64,000 bases of DNA from Alitta virens (taxonomy: Eukaryota; Annelida; Polychaeta; Phyllodocida; Nereididae), in the NCBI GenBank assembly GCA_932294295.1, contig OW028585.1:20033912-20097911 (forward strand), given 5' to 3'. Each line of letters begins with the position of its first letter. Position 1 is the stretch's first letter. Of the stretch, positions 50,801 to 62,800 are shown piece by piece. The notes under the pieces were generated by a model that saw nothing but the letters and a program-made list of their open reading frames with translations, had not been told where the DNA came from and did not search any database. Both the position numbers and the translations under genes were made by a program.

Positions 50801-53800
50801 AATTAGGTCCTCACCAAATTAGGTCCTCACCAAATTAGGTCAACGAATTAGGTCCTCACTGAATTAGGTACACTAACTCTACTGAAATTATGAATATCCC
50901 AAAACGGTTTGTGCAAGAATTAAAATTGTTTGTTGAATGAATTATTTTATAGAGGAAATAGTGAAGATAATGAAACTGATAGGTAACGTTTATAACAAAT
51001 TTCCTGAATTATTTTTATTTCATTCGTTGGATGTCATTGCATGACCTTGTTATATTGTTACTGGGTTTATGGTGTTGGTTTTTTACCATCATTTTGCAAG
51101 ACTGGTTGAAACGCTATGTTAAATTTATGCATGACGAAGGAATAGGATTATTTTATTATGTAGTTGTTGTTTTATACTATATAGTGTTATTGCCATATAT
51201 AGAGTTATTGCCATATATAGTGTTATTGCCATAAATAGTGTTATTGCCATATATAGAGTTATTGCCATATATAGTGTTATTGCCATATATAGTGTTATTG
51301 CCGTATATAGGTTTTCACAGATCCACAGTCACTCCAGTTATTATACAGACACTTTTGAGTTTCTGCTTAAATAATTTCCCTAAACTCTTAGTTGTTGACT
51401 CAAGCTGAAAATGATTATAAGCTGAAAATGTTTATATCTTCTTTTGCTTTCTTTCAAATGTCGATGTGGAATTGTGTAACGATATTTTGATTCTTAATTT
51501 AGATTTGTTAAATACGAAAAACAGAAAATGTCTGAATAATGACCAGAGTGATTATTTATATCGATTTTTGCCTGCAATCAAATCCTCGCGATCCCTTTCA
51601 GTGTCACAGAGTGCAATTTTAATTGAGATTTCGTATTCTCCTATATTGCAATTTGTTGGTCTTGCAAAATATGACAGCCCTTTACGATGTTCTTTATCAG
51701 AATTTGGTTGCTAAGGTTAAACTGGAGCCTTGAGTTAAACATTGTTTGTGGTCGTTGCTATGGTGATGTGCTTGTACCCCTTTGTCATCTGAATGTCCTA
51801 GAGTCAGTTATCTCTTATAGATTATATGATATATATATATATATATCTTTATTTATGATATACGATGTAGTTACTTGTAGGCAGGAAATATTGCAAAAAG
51901 TGTCAGTCATGTTAATTATTACTGATACTGTATTTTCTTGATTAGAAGCCAGGTCCATGATAGACTTCAGTCTCTAGCAGATACCAGGTCATAAGCTGCC
52001 TGTAGAATGATATACACCAGTACTGAGAGTCTGCATCAATGTGAATAATAATTGGGTTGACTTTGGGTTGGCAAGGGCACTCTTTGTGTAGTCGTATTTA
52101 GCAAACTTGCATGGCCGTGAATAAGTTTCTTTCGCCTGTCATTTATATACTGCTGGTCTGACCTAATGGTCACTGGTTTTGAAAGTTGAATAAATGGCTG
52201 GTCACGATAATATGCCAGGACTAAGGCTGTCATTAAATTAAAAGGCCCCGGCTTCTAATAAAGAAAATATGGTACATACACGACACTAGATCTGTGTATC
52301 TTAATTTCTTATTGTCGTATTTAATCACTGTTTAAGATTAAGCAAGTGGACCCTGCCTTAATACCACATCAAAAGACATCCATCCATTAAGATCAGCAAT
52401 TTTTTTGCCCTTAGGTATTCTTACCATTGTATTTTACCTCACTATTACGACCACCTCACTATTACGACCACCTCACTATTACGACCACCTCAGCATAAGG
52501 CACCAGATGCTGTATCACAATGTAATCTTGTGTTTCAAATAAGGTTCTGGTTGGCCGTCAGACTTATAAAATTACCATGTTTGATACGAGTAAATTTGGT
52601 CATCTATGCTACAGTTTGGTTGGCGCCAACAACCAAAAACCCCTTTTTTCAAACACTGATCTTAATGATGGGGTGTCCTGTATGGCAATATTATTAATCA
52701 ACATTTACCTGTTGAATAATTATGATGCATTAAGTCTTAACCATATAATTTATCTGTCCGATCTATCTTGCAGTGCTGGTCAAGGTATGATCGTAAGAGT
52801 GAGACCAGACGGCACTGGTTATGAAGTCTTCCGCAAAGGACTTGTGGGAACTATTAAAGACATCAAGATCTTCAACAGAGAACGAAGAGGTATTTATTGC
52901 AAGAAATTTATAAGTTATTAGTTAGGCCATACATATAATATGTGAGCTTTAGTTTCTCGGTTGTTCTACCCCAGCCTGTCAAATTCTAAAATAAAATAAC
53001 ATTGTGACCTATCATTTAATTTTTTGCCGGAACATTTGTCATCATGTTTGCAAATCTGAGAAGTTAGAAATTAAATAAATGTTGCCATAGGTATTAGTTA
53101 TATCCTGAGTAGGAGAAATTTAACTAATAATATAAACCTGATGCTATTGGTGTATTGGTTTAGATGATGTCATCAAAGAATGGTAAACAAAATTAATAAT
53201 ATCGCCCTCTATTGATACAGTACTATTGATACAGCAGTCCTATTGATACAGTAGTCCTATTGATACAGTAATTCTATTGATACAGTACTATTGATGCAAA
53301 AATTTAAAGTGTGTTTTGTTAATGAATGATTCTGCTTTCACTTGAAGGGAACAACCTGTGCGCCCAGAATAACGGCGGATGTGAAGAATTGTGTTTTTAC
53401 CTCGGAGGGTCTAACAAAAGATGCCAGTGCGCCCACGCAAGAGTCGTCAGAGGAAACAAATGTGTCGGTGAGTATTTGTGCCCTATTTTACTTCACCAAA
53501 TTAATTATGTTACTTCCTGTCTCCATGAGATGACTTCACGCTATCCCAGAATTCAGTTGTGTAGATTATTATATTTGTCAGGGTGGTGAGTTTCAATATT
53601 GTGTCATAACTCAATGTTGTCACCTTATAATATCATGTGTAATGCGGAGAAAGAGTACCAGAGGGCACTGCCACCGTAGCAGATAAAAGACGATAGGATG
53701 ATGTTATGATTACGTCCGAGAACAAAAATGCTTACAGTTGTACCTGCCATGGTGTTGGTGACCTCTGGTGGTACTTTTCCTGCCCATAGTTATATACATA

Positions 53801-56800
53801 TGTGTAGATTTTTTATTTATTACATACACTTCTCAGAAGGTGTAGATTTAAATACAGATAAAATTGGAAATTGATCACAAACGGAAAAAAATTAGGAGTT
53901 AAAAATTAATAAGACCATTTCTTAAAATCATGACTGTGGGTTTCATTACAAAATGTTAGTCTACTTCAGAGTAGTGTAAGCGTTTGAGCTAATCCTGAGA
54001 TTATAAATTTTTCTCTTTTCATCCTTTTTTAACCAGATTACGACTCCTTCATTGCATTTTCTCGAGTGACCGCCATCGAGACTGTCCACATGTCAGAAGA
54101 CGTCGCGTCATCTCACAACGCTCCGTACGAAAAGATTGAAATTGCGGACAACATGCGGAACGTCATCGGCCTGTCATATGACTACAAAGAGAAACGATAT
54201 TTCTTCTCCGATATCCAGCAGGGAAATATTCAGTCAGTGAGGTTTAATGGCTCTGACGTGAAGCAGGTGGTCAGGGGTAGGTGTCTCGACTTCAGATCGA
54301 TTTTCTTAATATGGCGCTGGCCTAATTAGTGCACTTCTTTACTTGTGGTACCAACTAGTGATGGCACGATTTGCTGAGTTTAATTGATTGTCGTAGGCAA
54401 AGCAAAGTAACAGCCATGCTAGTGTTGAAAAATCGATTTTTCCAACAGGTGGCAGCCCTAGCGCTGTGTGCTGCCACCTATGAGAAAAGCGAAGAAATCG
54501 AACGTCATTAAAGTTTGAACGTTGAGGAGTTAATGTTCTTCTTTGCATTTGTTCTCAGTCTATGGAAAAATAAAATCAATTTAAAAATCGATTATCGCAT
54601 CGAACAGCTTACCGATTAATCGATGTCAGTTTTAGACCGATTTGCCATCACAATAACCAACCTGAAGACCACATTAGAACTTCTAAAGTAAAGTCGATTC
54701 ATAATGTAGTTTTCAGTTGATATTTGAAGAAACATGATGTGAATTAATAAAATATTTGGATGTTTATAAATAGACAAGGAATGAACCATTAAAATTAATT
54801 AGATAAATAGATAGATAGATAAATAGCTAGGTGAAATAAGTACAAATGAACTTTGAATTTTACAGTTTCTTTCACTTTATTGATAAATAGATAAATGTAT
54901 GCTTGATAAGTTTATAGATCAGGATTAATGCTTGGCTGAAAAGTGTTATGAATGTGGTATCATATGGCGATGTTCTATTTTACAATTGTGGGTTGAAATC
55001 CTTCCAAGTTCATTTTGTAATTTGCCTATCGCCTACAGATGTGGGATCAGCAGAGGGTCTAGCTTTCGACTCGGTCTACAAAGACTTGTACTGGACATCT
55101 TACACTAACTCTTCGATATCCAGGATCAGAGTCTACAGAAAGGGAGCTCGGCCGGAGAAAATTGTCCAGTTGGCCACAAAGGACCACCCCAGGGCCATTG
55201 TGTTGGACAGTTGTAATACGTAAGCGTAGATCAGTTGTTGAATAGAAATTAACTTTTATTTTTTTGTCACTGTAAGATTGTGAAACGAACTTATTTCATA
55301 CTAAATTACATGTACAAGAAAGAGTTTTATCCATCTTTGTCTATGGATAGGGTGACTGTAGACGATGGAGAGTGATGATTTTAGAATTTATATATAAGTG
55401 TGCAATATGCACTGAATTTTTATTTACATCCACATGAATCCTTGGAAAAATAATTTACGAAATCATTTCAAAGTGATGATTTAAAATTTATTTTAGCAAA
55501 ATGTTTTGGACGAACTGGAATGACAACAAACCCAGCATTCAGAGCGCTTACATGAACGGCTGGGATGTGAAAGATGTCATTACGACCGAAATTAAGACGC
55601 CCAATGCCTTGACGATCGACCACAGGGGGGCTAAGTTGTACTGGGCAGATGCTCGACTGGACAAGATTGAGCGTTGCGAATTTGATGGCTCTAACAGAGT
55701 GGTAAGAACTAAATTATTGACCTCAAGAATATAATTTCTAATATTATCTTTCCTGTCCAGACTACCGAGGGTGCAGCCTGGTTGGCATCAGTGCCCCTTA
55801 CGGTAGAAGAGAGAACTACTTTTTATTGCGTGACCACGTCCCTCTGGAACATATGCTTACCTATTTGGTACAATAGCATACTACCAAAATATGGAAGAAA
55901 ATAAGAAGGAAATTTCTGGCTAGGGGTCGGGTTATAGTCATAGAACTTGAGATATTTTTTGCGACAAAATTTAACTGACTTAATGGATCATCATTTGGTT
56001 AACCCAATCAGAAGATCAACAGTAAAATTCAAACCTCCCTGACATCAGTGCTTAGTATTTCCCATATGAAAAACCTTAGTTAATGGTAAGAGCATATTAT
56101 TGCCTTACAGGGGGGTCTTGCACTGATTGATCGTAATGCTGTAACCAAACTATGTGTAGTATTATAGATAGATGGATAGATGGATGGATGGATGGATGGA
56201 TGGATAGATGGATAGATAGATGGATAGATGGATAGATAGATAGATAGATATGGGAAGTTCAGCCTTCTAAGGCAAGTTCTGGCCGCTATTGAGGGATTAT
56301 GTACCCTTTACATCAGATTCTTTTTTCATTGTTTGTTTCAGAAAATCTTGACGAGTATTCCTCAGCACATCTTCGGCATGGCGTTGTACGGAGACTACCT
56401 CTACTGGACGGACTGGATTTTGCGAGGAGTGATGCGAGTGAGCAAGTTCGGCCAAGAGGAATTAGTTTGGCTCAAAAAGGGAATTCCTAGGCAACCCATG
56501 GGAATTATTGCCGTTGCTAATGACACCGACAACTGTGAGTACTTTCGGAGTATTTTTAGAATAGAATAGAATAGAATAGAAGAAAATAAAATGGAAGTTC
56601 ATTATGTCTCAAAATGAGATATGGCTGAAAGTAATTTTCATGGAATCTGCCAGTAGAAAATCATTGTTTACTTCACAAATATTGACTACAAAGATTTAGG
56701 AACAAATCCTCACTATGTGATCCATTTCCGCTTCTTGATAAAAGGCAAATTTTATCATAATGAGGACTAAAAATCATAACATTTCAATGTGACATTTTCA

Positions 56801-59800
56801 TGAGGAAGCTGTACTTGTAAGCTGACAGAATTCATATCATCTATACAGTAACTGCTGAGCCAAGGATTAAGACTTTGCTGATGATGCTTATCATGTCATC
56901 ATTATTTCTGCGTCTGACAGCTGCATATTTATACTATCAGATGGACGCTCACTGTTCATCCAGTAATTCACAATAGTGGATTTTCACGGAAGGTTCTCTG
57001 TATTTCCACCAGGTGGCTAAAACTGAATACTGCAATTATATTGGCTGAAAAAGTTCCCGCCCTTGGCTGTGATTGGCTGAAGCAAAGTGCATCCTAGCAG
57101 CAGTATTTTTAGTGCATTTTAATGTATATTTGACACTTTATCATTTAGTTGATGTTTGTTATTTTTCTGAGAAAGTTATATAAATGGAATCAGTTATTAC
57201 CTACTCTGTCTGAAAAGCAAAACGATTAATAAGAGGAGAGGAAAGACTTATGTCTTGCTGAATTCAGGGCTGTTCAGTGAAAAGACTCTTTATTTCACAC
57301 CAGTATTGTTGAGACTAGGCCGTATAATGTTGTGACTTGTCGTTTCCCACAGGTCTGGCGAATGCGTGCAACTTCAACAACGGAGGCTGCAAACAGCGAT
57401 GCACGACAAATGCGAACAGCGAAGTTGAATGTGGATGTGACGACAATTTCCAATTGGCCGAGAATGGCAAGGACTGTGTTGGTAAGAGATTTATCACGGA
57501 CATGATTAAGAATTAATTAGTTATTGGAATTAACTGTATTCCTGCTGTAGAAGTGACGCCTGTTAAGTCTACCTGGCCAATAAGAACAGTAAATTGTGCG
57601 TTAATTTAGTTTTGATGTGGATTAGTTTTACATAGATAGATAGGTCTGTAGACCACTAACATTTCTTTGACATACAGAGGTCAGTTCTGACAAATTTGAT
57701 ATGCATATAGTTGTAAAATAATCGCTTTCACAATGTATTTTTCCCTCTTGATGTAAGATAGTAAAACATTCTGTGCGGATTTGAACTGACAGCCACTTTA
57801 ATTTCATTGCACTTGACCATGTGCCTTTGCAATGACACTTGAAGCATCTGTACTGTATTGAGGTAGACTCAAGGTCAACTTGAACTTTTTCTTTGTCAGG
57901 TCATTGCAACGCCAGCTTGGAGTTCTCCTGTCTAAACGGGGATTGCATCTCTTATGAGTTCATTTGCGACGGAAGGTTTCATTGTGGTGATGAGTCTGAT
58001 GAACAGCCTATTGTTTGCGGTAAGTCTTAAAGAAGTCCTTAATCATGTAATAAATCAATATATATTTGCTAGGCTTGTGTCGAATGATCGATTTCTCAAG
58101 TATTTCTTGGGGTTGCTCATACTTAAAAAATGATCATAATTGTTGCGTAATGGTGAGAAAAAGTGCCAGAGGGCGCCACTGTAACAGATAAAAGACAATA
58201 GGATGACGTTACTACATCATTGTAACATAGATGATGTCACAATATAGATGACGTCATCAAACAATACTTATCTGCTATAGTGCCAGTGACCTTTGTCTGT
58301 ACTTTGCCTCCCCACTATTGAGCTGTGACATATTCACTAACTTAAACTACACATTATTATCCAGCCATTGATTTCTCTTTTGATTTCTGAGTACATATAT
58401 TGTGCATAATAATTCATACAGTCGTTCCAGTTGGAGGAAACATTTATGGTACGTCATAATTTCAGAAAACCGAGTGTGTCCCGATGCCTTCTTCCCATGC
58501 TTTAACAAACGATGTGTTCCCATGGAGAAGCACTGTAACCATATCAACGACTGTGGTGACCATAGCGACGAGAAAAATTGTTCTTGTGGACCTGATGAAT
58601 TCGAGTGCGGAACTGGGTCTTGTATTCAGGTTGGTGAACAAGAGAATTAATAATTTTCAAATTGCGATCCTAAGTTTTAACTTGAAAGATTTATTTGTGT
58701 GATTACTGCACCTTATGATATCCTGTGCAGCTGGCAATGAAGTACTGCTAAGAAGCGACACCCAAAAATCCTACCGTAGTATCAGGAAATGATGGGAAAA
58801 ATAGGCACAAGATCAACTAAACTAGGGGATAAAAAATTAATTAATAGGAAAATGTTGTATTCGGTTATAATTTAATTGATTTTGGATGTGAATTGAGTTA
58901 AGATGCAATTTCAGAATATCTTCAATACCGTAATCAGCATTTTGCCAACAGTGCAACACATTCGAAGTCAATAAATGCTGAGATTTTATTGCTATAATGC
59001 CTGAATGACCTCATAATTGGCCATTAGGATCGGATGAACTTACTTTAGTCTTGATGTTGCCAAAATGCACCTGCTTTTCCCCAGCATTCCTAAATCATGA
59101 CGTGATTCAAAACTATGATGTTATTGTTAATTTAGCTTGCCTTGTAGGTACCATTATAAATGTACTTATTTTCCTATTTTAATTTTGAATGGCTCAGACA
59201 GTATGTGCTTTTTTTTAAATGTCAGTATTTAGATCTGGCAATTACAATATCATCGAAGTGAGAATACATAATAGTAATATGTAAAAAAACAACTGAGATT
59301 GAATTTTGACTTTTCTACCGCAGAAACGCTACCGCTGTGACCATGACAAAGACTGCGTCGACGCTAGTGATGAGATGGGGTGCAACATTACGGACTGCAG
59401 CCATTTCAACAAGGAGGGGCGAAATGACTTCATCAGGTGCAATGCTACGTCCGCGTGCATTTTGCCGGCGTGGATGTGTGACGGTCACGACGACTGCTGG
59501 GACAACGAAGATGAGAATCCTTCTGTTTGTAACAGCAGTAAGTTAGATTATGTTGTATTAAATAATACCAAAGATGTCTTAAATGTATTTTCTCACATAT
59601 AAGGCCTTTAAGAAAACCATGCAAGGTCTTAAAAGTCCTAAAATTACTTCTCAAATGATTTAGGTTATAGTTATATCCCAAGTAGGAGGGAGTTAACTAA
59701 CAGTTTTAGTTAAGTAACAGTTTGTTAGTTCAATCCCGCTATGAACTCCTGGTAGAGTGTAATGTGATTTAATACTGAAGTATAATAATAACAGCAATTT

Positions 59801-62800
59801 ATTTGTCAATTAATGAAAATAATTAGTTACAAGAAAGCATAGTTTGATGTAGGAGAGATAGATAGATACTTTATTTTGATGGAAATAGGTACAAAAGTTA
59901 TTATACAGGGAGACATTTCCATGATATTAACTATGCATGGTAATCTATTGTAGTCCATCAGGAAACCACCTGAGCATTTGCTGTAATGGTTATGCAGGTC
60001 AAGCTTGATTTGTTGTGTGTTGTGTCCTAATCAGCTGACTAGCTAAGGCGGCTATTGAAGTAACCCTTTCATTATTTGTGACCTTTGCAGCGGAAAGAGT
60101 GATCCCAACCTGCGCTGAAGGATGGTTTGAATGTCAAAACACTCGAGAATGTATTCCTCATCATTGGGTGAGTCATTTGATTATTTTCTAGAAAAATATT
60201 TTTTCTCTAACTACTTAATTAGTTTCAGTTCAAATGGGGAGATATCTCACCTCCACCGGGACTTGAACCTAGATGTCTCCCCATTCGAACTGAAACTAAT
60301 TGAGCAGTTGGAGAAAAATATATTTTTCTCTAGCTAGTGTTCCCACTGCAAGTGTCTGATTATTTGATTATTGAACGTTCCTGTATTTTTTAATAACATT
60401 GTTAAGACCTAGCTATTTTTCTGTGTTGCTATGGAAATCAAAACCCTTTTAAAAGAAAGAAAAGGCTTGGAATGAAATTTGATATAAACCATGCACTCCC
60501 GGACCACATATTTTGGGAGCAGGCAAATTACTGGTGTTTTAAAAATCCCCCGACTGCCAAGTTTTAGTGTGTAGATACAGGCCTGCATAGCCATTTCATC
60601 TTTTAAGGTTTTGTTCCCTGAAAACTTGACAATTCATCCTGTAAAATTACAAACTGAGAAATCCACAAAATTTCTACTTTTTAAAACTCCTCTTTATGTC
60701 TCCAATATTTTTATGTGGGTGTTGGACCAGGAATGTCCGTTAGGTACCTAAGGTTCACGATGTTGAAATGCATTTTTCTCCCTCCCAGGTGTGCGATTCA
60801 GACAATGATTGTCTTAACGGGGAGGATGAAGCTAATTGCACGTACGTTTGTGACGGAAATAAATTCATGTGTGACAACACGACCTGCATTCCAAACAGCT
60901 GGAAGTGTGACGGCCATTTTGATTGCAACGACCACACTGATGAAGTTAATTGTGGTAAGATTTCTTTGTTTTTATCATAAAGTATTGTTTTTATCGTAAA
61001 ATGTTGTTTTCCTTGTTTTTTTTATCCATATGAATGAATGAATGAAGTTTTTAAACATGCATTAGGACTTCATTGAGATGTTGACAGTTTTTTTGGAAAC
61101 CGAATTATTGTGATGCTCAGTTGTTCATTTAACCGTAGTGTGTGACAGCAATTCTTAAATATCATTCTATACTTTTCATAACTTTTATTGTTTTTATCAA
61201 TACTGCCTTTGCATGTCTCGTAAAAGTCGCCCAAGGTCTGGAATTGAACCCATAACCGTAACTCTCTTGTACCTTGACCGCTAAGCTACCCTCTTTTTGA
61301 CCGACAAATGACCTGCATATGGTCATGCAGCTCAAGATCATTGCATCCAAATGCATCCGAGTACTTTTCATTTGACATCATCGTTTCTTCTTTTTCAGAG
61401 TCACACTCTTGCCATATCAACGAGTTCTCCTGCAACCAAGCAGGACACGGCCAGTGTATTCCAAAGACGTGGGTTTGTGACGGAGACAAGGATTGCCAGG
61501 ATGGAGAGGACGAACGAACTGGTACCGCTGATTGTGGTAAGATCGTAGAATTTTTTTTAAAGATTGTATACTTTTTTTGCAAACAGTTTCGGGTGACCTT
61601 GAACTTATTTCTGTCTGCTTGCCCTGAATTTCTTTTAAAAACTTTATTAACTTCTTATTGAGCTGGACGAAGTAATTGTTTTTAGTGGACAACAGAGCTC
61701 AGCATTTAGAATCGTTTTATTATCATACAAAATTTAAGCATTAACTCTGTTTTTGGGTCTGCATTTTCTCGATCGGATAATGAATGTAGTTGATTGAAAA
61801 TAAAACCCATCTTGCCCAAAACAAACCAATGAAATAGAAATATCTTTTGCTCTACATTTCCTAATAAACTGACTTCTGTCTAATTCTCAGTAAAGGCAAT
61901 TTCTAAATCCCACAGTATGGCTCAAATGCTGGTTTAATGGTCTAAATGTGAAGCCACCAACTGCTGCAATGGCTGTTTGTATGATTATGTCATTAAACGA
62001 TGATTCGGACCATTGTGTGCCTGGTGGTAGTTGTATGAGATATGTGCACGCTTAATCGCTTATCATTAATTATCAGACCTGTTCCGTGTGCACCAGACAA
62101 GGTCCATGCATGTCATGGTGTCATTTTATTTATCGCAATAAGATTTTTGTCCATTGTCGGTTTGTGACAAATTGCATGTTTATCACTTCGTCTTTATTTT
62201 CAGACCCTGTTCCGTGCACGCCGGATGAGATCATGTGTCTAAATTTCCAGTGCATTCCTCGTAACTTCACGTGTGATGGGGACGATGATTGTGGGGATGG
62301 TTCAGACGAGAAAAATTGCAGTAAGAAATAGTTTTTTAACTTTTCAAAAATGTTAATTTTTGTAAATACAAGACTTAATCATAACCTTAGTTTGTGGGTG
62401 TACGCAAGGAAACTTCGTAAGTTTTTATTGCATTAGGCCTTATGCTGGAACATTTCAGCTCATCATGTACAACTTATTTTGTAATATTTCTCGACTGTTG
62501 TAAGGCTTTTAGCACTGTCCGCATAATCACCAAGTAGGAGAACAAAGTCCCCCGTTTTAAATCTACAAAAAAAATTATGCTATGATTTTTTGAGGTCAAT
62601 GATGTAGTGCAATCTTACTGTATCACTAAGAATCTCTGTGTCGCTTAAGCCCACAGACCCACAGGCCGTTCACAGCCATTGGAGAGGAAATAGCACTGCT
62701 AATCGTTGTCACACTCCATTGTAGTGTGACAATAGGTCTGTGGGTATAAGCTCACAGAGATAGGTCCTATCCCCCATGGGGGAGGACCTTAAATTTCACA

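Larger units (their letters stand above)
50464..52773. other. Intron 44: repeat-rich 2.3-kb intron
   Basis: Contains three separate minisatellites (listed) and otherwise AT-rich sequence. Open frames at 51031, 51466, 51687 and 52577 are intronic. Confidence 0.6.
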
